Source: a virus
Length of the DNA stretch: 34,053 nt
Reading direction: 5' to 3' (one strand)
Virus record (IMG/VR): IMGVR_UViG_3300027852_000118
Location: 1-34,053 of that record
Part shown: positions 22,121 to 30,356 of the stretch, one piece after another
Position numbering within the stretch: position 1 is the stretch's first letter
Layout: each line of letters begins with the position of its first letter
Made by a program: the position numbers and the translations under genes
The notes under the pieces: model-generated
Seen by the model: only the letters and a program-made list of their open reading frames with translations
Database searches by the model: none
What the model was told of the DNA's origin: nothing

Positions 22121-22567
22121 ATGTCAAAATTTAAAGAATATGTTGTGATTAAAGGCGGTGTTTGTGTTGACGCCAAAACTACAAAAGAAACACCTGTAGG
22201 GTCAATTATTAAATTAAGTGACGGTAAAGCACAATCACTTGTTGGTAAAGTTGAGCTTTTAAAGGACGTTAAAGCTAAAAGAGACAGTAAGGATAGTGAA
22301 AAAGTTGCTCTTGCTAACGACAAATTAGCAAGCGAAGTTGCAGAGTTAACAAGTGCTAACGACAAATTAACAAGCGAAGTTGCAGAGTTAACAAGTGCTA
22401 ACGACAAATTAGCAAGCGAAGTTGCAGAGTTAACAAGTGCTAACGACAAATTAACAAGCGAAGTTGCAGAGTTAACAAGTGCTAACGACAAATTAGCAAG
22501 CGAAGTTGCAGAGCTAACAGCTCAATTAGCAGAGCTAGCAGAGTCGATGAGCGCAAAGGCTAAGTAA
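22121..22567 (+). CDS. tandem-repeat coiled-coil protein
   Basis: A 148-residue protein. Residues 1-50 form a small domain (KEYVVIKGGVCVDAKT, then GSIIKLSDGKAQSLV), like head-tail adaptor-region proteins found after capsid genes. Residues ~65-134 are five 14-residue repeats (ANDKLASEVAELTS), i.e. two heptads per repeat, making a parallel coiled coil. The Ala/Thr residue alternates (KLAS, KLTS), so the true period is 28 residues. AGGA lies before the ATG. Confidence 0.75.
   Translation: MSKFKEYVVIKGGVCVDAKTTKETPVGSIIKLSDGKAQSLVGKVELLKDVKAKRDSKDSEKVALANDKLASEVAELTSANDKLTSEVAELTSANDKLASEVAELTSANDKLTSEVAELTSANDKLASEVAELTAQLAELAESMSAKAK
22313..22522 (+). repeat. 42-bp tandem repeat, five units
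   Basis: Units start at 22313, 22355, 22397, 22439 and 22481. Units 1, 3 and 5 have TTAGCA where 2 and 4 have TTAACA, an 84-bp super-period. The units are otherwise almost identical, and the last one diverges at its end. Such near-identity at DNA level indicates recent expansion, and copy number may vary. Confidence 0.95.
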
Positions 22568-22920
22568 TGCCACGCAATACCGAGTGTGAAGTTAAAGCAA
22601 TAAGACCAACCGATTTGGCGATCAAACCGATGATCGACGCTGCAAGTCTTATTGTGGATGGACTTAACGACAAATTCGGCAAGTCGTTTAGTGATACAAC
22701 GTTGACAGCGATAGAGCTTTGGTTAGCGGCTCATTTCGTTGGTACAATTGATCCGCTGATTGTTAGAGAAAAATTTGAAAATTCAGACATTACAAAACAA
22801 GTAGGTAATACTAATTTGTCAGGTATCATGTCTGACAAATACGGTCAAACAGCTAACGCATTAGCCAGTGGTTGTTTGGTTGAATTAGATAAATCAGTTG
22901 CCTGTGTTGATTTGTTATGA
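22567..22920 (+). CDS. head-tail connector protein (DUF4054-like)
   Basis: A 117-residue helical protein, starting TAATG on the previous stop. IELWLAAHFVG and the surrounding helices (about 45-60) resemble the small adaptor proteins that bind under the portal (HK97 gp6/DUF4054 type). It sits first in the usual connector cluster of four genes. Assignment rests on size, position and faint pattern. Confidence 0.6.
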   Translation: MPRNTECEVKAIRPTDLAIKPMIDAASLIVDGLNDKFGKSFSDTTLTAIELWLAAHFVGTIDPLIVREKFENSDITKQVGNTNLSGIMSDKYGQTANALASGCLVELDKSVACVDLL

Positions 22921-23234
22921 GTTCTTTAAAACTAACACAAATAGCTACCTATTGGACTGTAGCATCAAGAACTAGTACTGGTGGCAAGACATACAATAAA
23001 GGGATTAAAATAAGTGCTAGGATAGCAGACTCAAGCGAAGTAATGTTTACTAAAGAGGGTAAACAGTTCAAAGCTAAACGAGTATTTTATTCGACTGTTA
23101 AATTTTTAGAGGAATCGTACATTGACGAGGGTGATCATAGTGCATTAGGTTCAACATTATCATCTGATGCTCAACAAGTAATGATCGTTAAAACAAACAG
23201 TTCGATGAGTGATTTACAAAAGGCTGTGACGTGA
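22917..23234 (+). CDS. putative head closure protein
   Basis: A 105-residue, beta-rich protein, coupled by ATGA. It lies where phages encode the head closure/stopper ring. Motifs such as TYNKGIKISARIADSSEVMFTKEGKQFKA support a small barrel. Assigned mainly by gene order. Confidence 0.55.
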   Translation: MSSLKLTQIATYWTVASRTSTGGKTYNKGIKISARIADSSEVMFTKEGKQFKAKRVFYSTVKFLEESYIDEGDHSALGSTLSSDAQQVMIVKTNSSMSDLQKAVT

Positions 23235-23605
23235 GACGCAAAGGCGCAAGGGTGAAAGGACTAGGTAACGTTCTTAAAAACTTGCAAAAACATATTGAAA
23301 AAACAGACGAAAATAGTAGAAAAGCGTTTCAAGCAATAGGGATATTTGTTAAGAGTGAATCTCAAGAAATAACACCGCACAGTGAGGGTGTTTTAATAAA
23401 CAGCTCTTACTATTCGACTTCTTGGATCGGAGCAGGATGGGTAGTTAGAGTAGGGTATACTGCAAAGTACGCGCCTTTTGTTCACGAAATGCCGGACTCG
23501 ACAAATTGGTCTAAGTCAGGGACAGGCAATAAGTTCTTGTTTAAAGCAGTTCATAACAACGAAAGTAAGATTACTGAAATTTTAAAAAATAGGTTGAAAG
23601 TTTGA
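23231..23605 (+). CDS. HK97 gp10-like tail completion protein
   Basis: A 124-residue protein from GTG 23231, overlapping the previous TGA (GTGA). Residues ~73-105 (VRVGYTAKYAPFVHEMPDSTNWSK, then GTGNKFLFKAV) match the gp10-like/minor capsid family, which joins head and tail. The next start overlaps its stop. Confidence 0.75.
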   Translation: MRRKGARVKGLGNVLKNLQKHIEKTDENSRKAFQAIGIFVKSESQEITPHSEGVLINSSYYSTSWIGAGWVVRVGYTAKYAPFVHEMPDSTNWSKSGTGNKFLFKAVHNNESKITEILKNRLKV

Positions 23606-24000
23606 ACGCTGTAAGCATAGACATCTCGCAGTTTTTACACGATAATGGTTTCGGTGTGATCAACGATGATCTATTTGCTATGGAGTGGCGTGAGGGTAAG
23701 GATGCCCAAACCTTAATAATTGACACATCAGGAAGAGACAGTGATCAACCTGTTACTTATGAAAACCCGTACTTTCAAATATTAGTACGAGGCGCGAAAA
23801 ACGATGATGTTAACGCTAGCTATACAGTGTTGAAAGCTATACACGATTTTATAATTGAACAAGATCAGAACACGATAGTTATTAACGGAGATGACTATTT
23901 AGGGATCACACCTATTGGTACACTCACACCACTAGGGCGAGACGATAATGACCGGTTTGTTTGGTCTATGAACTATTTTACTTTTAGAAACGGTACTTAA
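23602..24000 (+). CDS. tail terminator protein
   Basis: A 132-residue protein starting TTG 23602, overlapping the previous TGA (TTGA). The sequence resembles the minor capsid/tail-terminator family (PF12691-like): PVTYENPYFQILVRGAKNDD, then YLGITPIGTLTPLGRDDNDRFVWSMNYFTF. It stops tail-tube growth and meets the head. Its place just before the major tail protein fits. Confidence 0.7.
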   Translation: MNAVSIDISQFLHDNGFGVINDDLFAMEWREGKDAQTLIIDTSGRDSDQPVTYENPYFQILVRGAKNDDVNASYTVLKAIHDFIIEQDQNTIVINGDDYLGITPIGTLTPLGRDDNDRFVWSMNYFTFRNGT

Positions 24001-24016
24001 TAAAGAGGATTATATC

Positions 24017-24448
24017 ATGGGTAACGGCGTAAACATGAAGGACTTCAAGCTCAGTTTATCAACTGATGCGGGTGTCACTTTCAACCCTATTGCTGGGTTT
24101 AAAGCGCGGGAATTAACCCGTGAGAATCCAGTAGAGGACAACACCAACCAAGCGACCACTGGCAATGAGACAGAAAGTTGCTACACTGGTTACTCAACAG
24201 TGAACATCAGCGGGTCAGGAACTTGTGACACCCGTACAGCGGCATTACATGCACTAAACGATTTGATTGCAACAGCCAACAGTGCAGATCCTGTAGTGTT
24301 GATCCGATTAGAAAACACTGCAATGGGTAGTTACGAGGGCAACTTTAACATCACTAGCTTTGGTATTGATGGTGAAGAGAACGGACTGGCTAAATTCTCG
24401 ATTGCGTTACAAAACGAGTCAACTGTCACGTTCACAGCAGGTGTGTGA
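24017..24448 (+). CDS. major tail tube protein
   Basis: A 143-residue protein with AGAGG before the ATG. The sequence is beta-rich and has the usual pattern of tail tube proteins (FKLSLSTDAGVTFNPIAGF at the start; CDTRTAALHALNDLIATA; GNFNITSFGIDGEENGLAKFSIALQNES at the end). The next genes are the tail chaperones and the tape measure, which supports the call. Confidence 0.8.
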   Translation: MGNGVNMKDFKLSLSTDAGVTFNPIAGFKARELTRENPVEDNTNQATTGNETESCYTGYSTVNISGSGTCDTRTAALHALNDLIATANSADPVVLIRLENTAMGSYEGNFNITSFGIDGEENGLAKFSIALQNESTVTFTAGV

Positions 24449-24452
24449 TTAG

Positions 24453-24941
24453 ATGGCGTCTAACAAACTATTAGGCGTCGTTGATGTTGAATGTGGAGAA
24501 GATATTTATGTTTTCAAAGCAGATTTTAATTTTTTAGCAAAATTGAATGAATCAACTGATGACCCGATGAAAATATATGTTGATTTGTCTAACGGATCTA
24601 ACAACCCTGAGATTATAAGAAACATAATGATCGCAAGTGTGAAGACTAAAAACGAAACACCTGTTAAAAAAGCAAAGGACGAGATTGAAAATCTAATCAC
24701 TCGCTATGGCTTACAAGAGTGTTGGCTTTTATGTCGTCATTTACTTGCTTATTCTATGATAGGTGACGAAAAAAAGTTAGAGCTGTCGAGCATAGAACCG
24801 AACCTGATAAGCAAGATGATCACAGAGCCTTTCCTATTGGAAAGTTCGAGGAATCGGCAATTGTTATGGGCGTATCATCTATTGATTTCTGGCATTTGTG
24901 CATGTATCAATTTCAGTCTTTATATAATGCTTACTGTTTGA
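24453..24941 (+). CDS. tail assembly chaperone (G-like)
   Basis: A 162-residue protein, counterpart of lambda gpG, which binds the tape measure during tail assembly. Residues ~80-108 (ITRYGLQECWLLCRHLLAYSMIGDEKK) match the chaperone pattern. The slip site A AAA AAG encodes that final EKK. After it the zero-frame tail (54 residues, ending in a hydrophobic stretch) looks less protein-like than the -1 frame, so much of the product may come from the shifted frame. Confidence 0.75.
   Translation: MASNKLLGVVDVECGEDIYVFKADFNFLAKLNESTDDPMKIYVDLSNGSNNPEIIRNIMIASVKTKNETPVKKAKDEIENLITRYGLQECWLLCRHLLAYSMIGDEKKLELSSIEPNLISKMITEPFLLESSRNRQLLWAYHLLISGICACINFSLYIMLTV
24770..24776 (+). promoter_or_regulatory. 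programmed -1 frameshift site A AAA AAG
   Basis: In the chaperone's frame, codons GAA AAA AAG form the heptamer A AAA AAG, the same as in E. coli dnaX and among the most efficient bacterial slip sites. The -1 frame is open from 24767 to the TAA at 25022-25024. AGGTGA at 24761-24766 could act as an upstream stimulatory Shine-Dalgarno, although nearer than in dnaX. Confidence 0.8.
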
Positions 24942-25024
24942 AAAACGGAATGCGGGAAGATGGTACAAGTAAAGATTATCATTCGCGAGAAGAGCTGACA
25001 GAAATTATGAAAATGGGATCGTAA
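24776..25024 (+). CDS. T extension of the GT frameshift chaperone (-1 frame)
   Basis: After the slip, 82 residues are read from 24776 to the stop at 25022-25024; joined to the first 108 zero-frame residues this makes a 190-residue GT protein. The segment FPIGKFEESAIVMGVSSIDFW and the end HSREELTEIMKMG resemble the T half of tail chaperones. It ends 4 bases before the tape measure gene. No start codon with a ribosome binding site would let it be made alone. Confidence 0.75.
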   Translation, partial: VRAVEHRTEPDKQDDHRAFPIGKFEESAIVMGVSSIDFWHLCMYQFQSLYNAYCLKNGMREDGTSKDYHSREELTEIMKMGS

Positions 25025-25028
25025 TGAA

Positions 25029-27107
25029 ATGGCTTTAAAATTAGGATCATTATTTTACGACATCGGCGCGGACACCAGCAATTTAAAAAGGGCTGAGGAT
25101 GAAGTAACAAAAACTACAAATAAAATGGGTCATTCTTTCAATAAACTGAAAGGTTTGATCGTCGGTGCGTTATCTTTTCAGGCTATAAAATCAACTGTGA
25201 TGCTAGCTGATAAAATGAACATGCTAGATCAAAAAATCAAAAACGTTTCAAACTCAGCTAAACAATTCCAAACGATCCGACAAGGCGTTAGAGATATCGC
25301 CAAAGAAACCGGCGGATCAATCGAATCAATATCCACATTGTCCCAACAATTACTTATTGCTGGCGAATCAGTAGGAGCAACTGACGAACAAATAGTTCAA
25401 ATGACAAGTAACCTGAACAAACTAGGTTCTATAGGTGGTTCATCTGGTGAACAAATGGGTAATTCTATGCTTCAATTCGGTCAAGCTATGGCGGGCGGAA
25501 TTGTAAGAGCAGAGGAATTCAATAGTATTGTGGAAAATACCCCCGTGATAGCTAAATCAATTGCTACAGGCATGGGTTTGAGTGTGGGTGAGCTACGCAA
25601 AGCAGTAATAGAGGGGCGTGTACTAAGTCAAGACGTATTTAACTCACTGGGTAAGCAAACGGACGGTATTAACAGCAAGTTCGCGGCAATGCCTTTGACT
25701 GTTGACAGAGCAAGCGGAATGATAGCTAATTCTTTTGCTGTTGCTGTCCAAGAAATAGATCAGGGGTTGGGTGTTACTGAAACAATCGCCGAAACAATGA
25801 AATATATCAGCGAGATTATAGCAAGCGATTTAGTGCCTTTTGTAGATGAGGTTTATTTGAATTTTAAAGAAATATCAATACTATTAGATAGTGTGACAGG
25901 TTCACTGGAAGACAGCAACATCGAAACTTCACGATGGGGTGAGAATATAGAGGCTGTGAAAAAAACAATTGGTTTCATATGGACTTCAATCAAACAACTA
26001 CCAGTAAATCTTAGCGGTCTTTTTACAGTATTGATCGGTGAAATAGATCAACTTTTCATGAAGTCAAAAGCATCAGTAAAACAGTTCACTTTGTTTTTCT
26101 GGAATGGTATGAATTCTGCAATAGCATCTGTAAAGTCTTCTTTTTTTAAATTTATCGGAGGGATGCAGAGTAAATTAGCATCTGTCTTTGAATTTTTTGG
26201 GGGGGACGACATAGCAGACTCATTACAGCAAACAGCTAATTCAACATTTGAGATTGCAGACAAAATTACTAAGAATGAAGAAGAACAGGCACTGATCAGA
26301 TCTGACATAATAGATGCTGAAATAGCAAAAATAAATGAAAAATTAGAGGTTCAATTAGTCGCGTCACAAATGGCTATTGAGATAGGTTTGAATGAAACAG
26401 AAGAGATAAAAAAACAAACAGCTAAACGGATTGAAAACATCCGCAAAGAGATGAAAGCAAAGCGCGATGCTAGCAAAGTGGAAGTTAAAACGGTAGAAGA
26501 GAAAAAAGATATAATTCAGAAGAATTACAAAGAGGAACAGCAGGCATTATCCGCTCATTCTCAAGCGTCTAGTATTTTACGATCAGCGGGGTTAATTGAT
26601 GCAAAATCAGATGCTGTTATACAAGCAGGTATTAGTGCGGCAATGGCGATCAGTAAATCGAGTGAGGTAGGTTACCCTCAAGCCTTACCGTTTGTCGCTC
26701 AAGCTTTCGCTAACTTTGCAAATGTCAAGCGGGTGTTGTCAGGATCAGGGCGCGCCAATGGTGGTACTGCTACGGGCGGGCTACCCATACCGGTGAATGA
26801 GCATGGATCACCTGAAATGTTTATAAATAACGCAGGGCGTCAATTTCTACTACCTGACCAATCAGGTAAAATAATACCTCTTAATGCTGGTGGTAACACA
26901 TCAGCAAGTAACGGTTTAAACTTAGTGATCAATAACAATTCAAACGCAGTGGTAAGCGAACCAGTGGTGACACAAGGCGAAATGATGATCGAGATAAACA
27001 ACGCTGTTGAAAGAGCTGTTGAACAAGTTAACACAAGTTTAGCTACCCAGCGCGGATCAACTTCTGATGCATTGAATCAAGGTTTTACACAAACAAGGAA
27101 TATTTGA
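25029..27107 (+). CDS. tail tape measure protein
   Basis: A 692-residue, helix-rich protein. The N-terminal ~200 residues match the phage tape-measure N-terminal domain (ETGGSIESISTLSQQLLIAGES; GNSMLQFGQAMAGGIVRAEEFNSIVENTPVIA). Hydrophobic stretches follow near residues 320-390, then a charged coiled-coil region (about 415-500). Tape-measure length sets tail length; at roughly 0.15 nm per residue this predicts a tail around 100 nm. Its place after G/GT fits. Confidence 0.93.
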   Translation: MALKLGSLFYDIGADTSNLKRAEDEVTKTTNKMGHSFNKLKGLIVGALSFQAIKSTVMLADKMNMLDQKIKNVSNSAKQFQTIRQGVRDIAKETGGSIESISTLSQQLLIAGESVGATDEQIVQMTSNLNKLGSIGGSSGEQMGNSMLQFGQAMAGGIVRAEEFNSIVENTPVIAKSIATGMGLSVGELRKAVIEGRVLSQDVFNSLGKQTDGINSKFAAMPLTVDRASGMIANSFAVAVQEIDQGLGVTETIAETMKYISEIIASDLVPFVDEVYLNFKEISILLDSVTGSLEDSNIETSRWGENIEAVKKTIGFIWTSIKQLPVNLSGLFTVLIGEIDQLFMKSKASVKQFTLFFWNGMNSAIASVKSSFFKFIGGMQSKLASVFEFFGGDDIADSLQQTANSTFEIADKITKNEEEQALIRSDIIDAEIAKINEKLEVQLVASQMAIEIGLNETEEIKKQTAKRIENIRKEMKAKRDASKVEVKTVEEKKDIIQKNYKEEQQALSAHSQASSILRSAGLIDAKSDAVIQAGISAAMAISKSSEVGYPQALPFVAQAFANFANVKRVLSGSGRANGGTATGGLPIPVNEHGSPEMFINNAGRQFLLPDQSGKIIPLNAGGNTSASNGLNLVINNNSNAVVSEPVVTQGEMMIEINNAVERAVEQVNTSLATQRGSTSDALNQGFTQTRNI

Positions 27108-27108
27108 G

Positions 27109-28695
27109 ATGGCTATTTCTTACCCTGTAAATATGCCTTTACCTTTAGTGTCAGGTTACAACAACACAGATGCTAAAAAGATTGATGTTGTGACCGTAGT
27201 GAAAGGTGCACCACGTTTTGAATTAGTGAGTGACGCGGGTAACGCTGTATTTAATTGCACTTGGTTGTTCACACCTCTACAAATGAAAGTTTTTGATGGG
27301 TGGTTTAAGCATGATTTGAATTTAGGTGAAATGTCGTTTGACATGTCTTTGAAAGTTGGATCTGGTTTAATGAGTCATGAATTTACTTTTATCAAAAATT
27401 ACAAGTCAGTTACTAGGGGTAGAAAGTGGAAAGTAACAGCCAGCCTGATCACTAACGCGAAAAGGTACGATGATTTATCGACATATGAGGGTGCGCGAGA
27501 TGAGTTAATATTGAACGGTGGCGGCGGTGCTGGTGGCGGTGTTTTTGTACCACCTGATAACGGAATTTCTAGTTTCACAGAGTCAGTGAACGCATTATCA
27601 CCCGTGAACTGGTTTAGATTTACCGAAGTTCAAGCAGATCCGAAAAGAATAATAGATCACGGCTCAAGAGCTACTGATTTAATACAAAATAACGATTTGT
27701 CATTAATACAAACAAACAGTTCATCTAATTACACCGGATCGGGACAAAAAGCAATTGAGCTTGATGATGACTTAGAGTTCATTTTAGAATCAGCACCGAA
27801 TAATAATTACAGTTTACCTAACGTATCAACAATTGAGTTCGCATGGAAACCATCCAGCGGTGTTTTCACTAGCCAGATATTAGGTGTTACTGACGATGTT
27901 AATGAATTTGCTATACTGTGGCATTTATACAGAGAGCAAGGTTTATTTGAACCCCCAACACTTGCGATCTTCGGAAATAATAATCCTATAGGAACTAGGG
28001 TACAACTCTGCGATGATTTAACACCTTTTGTCGATCAGTGGAATTACGTATCAATATCGATCGACAAAACAGGTTCTAATACTGTTAACTGTAAAATCAA
28101 CGACGTTTTACAATCAGATGCATCACTAGGTGTACTGGTGTTTGGTCAACCCAGTAATTCACAATTTTTTATGATGGGTGGTAACGGCAATAGAACATCA
28201 GGTTATGATGAGTTTCAATTGTACGACAAATTACTGACTGACAGCGAAAGGACGAGAAATTACAGGTATTGGTTAGGAGGGTCTGAGTTTTTAGGGTTCG
28301 GGACAGATATAGAGGCTACCCAAAACCCACTAGACAATGACGGTTTAGAATTAGGTGTTGACTCTACGCCTAATTCTTTCACGTTGTCACCTGACAGATA
28401 CCACGCTTTCAAACTACCTGACCTTGCTGGTTTCCAAGCAACAGGATCTTTTGAATTACTAACTAACACCAGCGGTCAAACAGTAGACATGTTTATAAGA
28501 CGCGACGATACACCAAGCGATCCGTTTTTGTTAGCTGGTAGTAATTTAGGGATGGATTCGCAAGGAAGTAATAATATTTTCAACCCAGTAATAACAACAT
28601 CACCTGACCCTGTGAACTACTGGCTCGTTGTTAAAAACAGCGGTATTGCTGATAACACTATTTCAGTGTCATTATCAGTTGATGATGGTCAATGA
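27109..28695 (+). CDS. tail protein with LamG-like domain
   Basis: A 528-residue protein. Residues 1-135 are homologous to the start of the next gene's product (both have NCTWLFTPL and SFDMSLKVGSGL). A glycine-rich hinge (GGGGAGGG, about 137-144) leads to a LamG/concanavalin-like beta domain (about 155-390: SPVNWFRF, VSTIEFAWKPSS, WNYVSISIDKTG, YDEFQLYDKLLTDSERTRNY). A further beta domain (about 400-528), PPC-like, ends the chain. LamG domains often bind glycans, so this may help attachment to the host surface. AAGGA precedes the ATG. Confidence 0.75.
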   Translation: MAISYPVNMPLPLVSGYNNTDAKKIDVVTVVKGAPRFELVSDAGNAVFNCTWLFTPLQMKVFDGWFKHDLNLGEMSFDMSLKVGSGLMSHEFTFIKNYKSVTRGRKWKVTASLITNAKRYDDLSTYEGARDELILNGGGGAGGGVFVPPDNGISSFTESVNALSPVNWFRFTEVQADPKRIIDHGSRATDLIQNNDLSLIQTNSSSNYTGSGQKAIELDDDLEFILESAPNNNYSLPNVSTIEFAWKPSSGVFTSQILGVTDDVNEFAILWHLYREQGLFEPPTLAIFGNNNPIGTRVQLCDDLTPFVDQWNYVSISIDKTGSNTVNCKINDVLQSDASLGVLVFGQPSNSQFFMMGGNGNRTSGYDEFQLYDKLLTDSERTRNYRYWLGGSEFLGFGTDIEATQNPLDNDGLELGVDSTPNSFTLSPDRYHAFKLPDLAGFQATGSFELLTNTSGQTVDMFIRRDDTPSDPFLLAGSNLGMDSQGSNNIFNPVITTSPDPVNYWLVVKNSGIADNTISVSLSVDDGQ

Positions 28696-29438
28696 CGATG
28701 GCTGTTGCGTATCCTGTAAATATACCATTGTGTTTGAATGACGGTTACAGTAATGTTGACGGTGACCATGTTGTTAAAAACCCTTTATTGACCAGTGTTA
28801 TTACATTAAGTAAACTTACAGAATATAAAGAATCTTTACATAATTGCACTTGGTTGTTCACCCCTTTAGAAATGCAAGTATTTGAAGGGTGGTTCAGACA
28901 TGATTTAGTTTTTGGGGCAAAGTCGTTTGACATGTCTTTGAAAGTTGGATCTGGTTTGAAAAAACACGAATGTTATTTTAAAGGTGTTTATGAGTCTACA
29001 CTTAAAAATAAAATGTGGAAAGTGACCGCTGTTTTAATGTCTACGGGTAAATATTACGATAGTCTTGCTGAATATAATAGTAGTAAAAACTCGTTAGTTT
29101 TGAATAGTAAAGCAGTAATAGGTGAATTGTCAGAAACATTAAATATAGTCACACCACCATCTACAACTAAAACTGTAATAGCTATTTTGAATAATAAAAG
29201 TGACAGGGTGATAAATGTAAACAGGTTGAGTACAGATGCACCCAACACAAGCGATTATATAATAAGAATAATTGCAGATGGTGTTGATCATTACGATAGT
29301 GGTGTATTGTCTGATGCTTTAGAAGAATTGACACCGTTGAATATAGTTGCTAGTTCTAACATTGACGTTCTGGTTTCCAATTTAGATAATAGTGTTAATT
29401 TAAACATCACAGTGACTGTGGGGTACAGCGATGGCTAG
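28692..29438 (+). CDS. tail protein, paralogue of the preceding gene's N-terminal domain
   Basis: A 248-residue protein overlapping the previous stop by ATGA. Residues 1-~135 are paralogous to the preceding protein, and the DNA is partly identical (36 bases at 28922-28957 equal 27333-27368). It lacks the Gly hinge and LamG domain; instead it has a ~110-residue beta-rich end (TKTVIAILNNKSDRVINVNRLS). Both sit between the tape measure and DUF1833 genes, so the shared domain probably attaches to the tail tip. Confidence 0.7.
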   Translation: MTMAVAYPVNIPLCLNDGYSNVDGDHVVKNPLLTSVITLSKLTEYKESLHNCTWLFTPLEMQVFEGWFRHDLVFGAKSFDMSLKVGSGLKKHECYFKGVYESTLKNKMWKVTAVLMSTGKYYDSLAEYNSSKNSLVLNSKAVIGELSETLNIVTPPSTTKTVIAILNNKSDRVINVNRLSTDAPNTSDYIIRIIADGVDHYDSGVLSDALEELTPLNIVASSNIDVLVSNLDNSVNLNITVTVGYSDG

Positions 29439-29949
29439 TATTGACGAGTACAAAAAGTTCACAGCCAGTGCACCTCAAGCACAACGCGAATACAGAACTA
29501 TTGAATTATTCCATCCTGATTTCAATGACACTTTGAGATTTGTGCAGGACTTCGTCAATATAGATCTGACTTTAGAGTCAAGCGCACCACGCGAAGCATC
29601 ATCTACAGTGACGTTCAAAGCAATCAGTTTGAAAATAAACGAACCTAGCGAAAACGGGCAAGTAGATCAGATCCTAAGTGTTGACATGGGGGCTGTAGGT
29701 AATGAAGTTAACGAACAACTGGACTCTATAACAGATGCTAACGTTCTCACGCAGATCGAACTAATCTATAGAAAATTTTACAGCGGCGATCTCAGTGAAC
29801 CAGTTCTGGTTTTGTATTTGAGCGTTTCAGATGTTAGTTTTAAAGATTATAACAACGTTAGTTTTTCAGGAGAGGATGTTGATTTTGCAGTAAAAAGGTC
29901 AGGCGAATTATACACAACTGAAAGATTCCAAGGGTTGAGAAAAATTTGA
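29431..29949 (+). CDS. DUF1833 tail protein
   Basis: A 172-residue protein of the DUF1833 family, tail-tip proteins of siphoviruses of Gram-negative hosts. The start (YKKFTASAPQAQREYRTIELFHPDF), the FKAISLKI core and the VLYLSVSDVSF end fit. It overlaps the previous gene by 8 bases. The NlpC/P60 and hub genes follow, as is usual for this family. Confidence 0.85.
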   Translation: MASIDEYKKFTASAPQAQREYRTIELFHPDFNDTLRFVQDFVNIDLTLESSAPREASSTVTFKAISLKINEPSENGQVDQILSVDMGAVGNEVNEQLDSITDANVLTQIELIYRKFYSGDLSEPVLVLYLSVSDVSFKDYNNVSFSGEDVDFAVKRSGELYTTERFQGLRKI

Positions 29950-30356
29950 TTGATTTTAACAAATATGTAGGTATACCGTGGCGATGTGGTAAGTCAAGCA
30001 TTAAAGGTGCTGATTGCTGGGGCATAGTTTGTATAGTATACAAAGATCTGTTTGACATTGAATTAGATCATTTTGCTGTCACTTCAATAAACAGTGTAGA
30101 CAAAACAACTATGAAAATAGAAAAAGAAAGACGCGACAATAAAAAATGGGATAAGGTTGAACACCCCATTAGAGGGGATGTTGTTATGATGTTTAGTCGA
30201 ACCAGTGAACGACCAGAGCATGTTGGTATTTATTTGTCTAATGGTTGGGTATTACACTCACTGACGAGGGAAACAGGACAAAGCGAAATACACAAAATTA
30301 AAATGCTGAACAAACTGTTTAAGAAATTAGAGTTTTATAGATATGTCACACCCTAG
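29946..30356 (+). CDS. NlpC/P60 cysteine peptidase of the tail tip
   Basis: A 136-residue NlpC/P60 protein. Catalytic residues are Cys24 in KGADCWG, His92 in PEHVGIYL and probably His104 in WVLHSLTRE. It should cut peptidoglycan stem peptides when DNA enters the cell, or process tail proteins (lambda gpK homologues lie at the same place). The start is TTG 29946, overlapping the previous TGA (TTGA). It overlaps the hub gene by 14 bases. Confidence 0.9.
   Translation: MIDFNKYVGIPWRCGKSSIKGADCWGIVCIVYKDLFDIELDHFAVTSINSVDKTTMKIEKERRDNKKWDKVEHPIRGDVVMMFSRTSERPEHVGIYLSNGWVLHSLTRETGQSEIHKIKMLNKLFKKLEFYRYVTP

Noticed and set aside
22114-22491. Long minus-strand ORF with a repetitive sequence
   Set aside because: It is the mirror of the 42-bp repeats of the plus-strand gene; a repeat of 42 bases keeps other frames open too. 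No ribosome binding site and no transcription context.
24453-25024. The chaperone frame break as a sequencing error
   Set aside because: The seven-A run makes an indel possible, but the heptamer A AAA AAG is in the exact frame for -1 slippage and G/GT frameshifting is expected at this gene position. Kept as programmed, with the error alternative stated.
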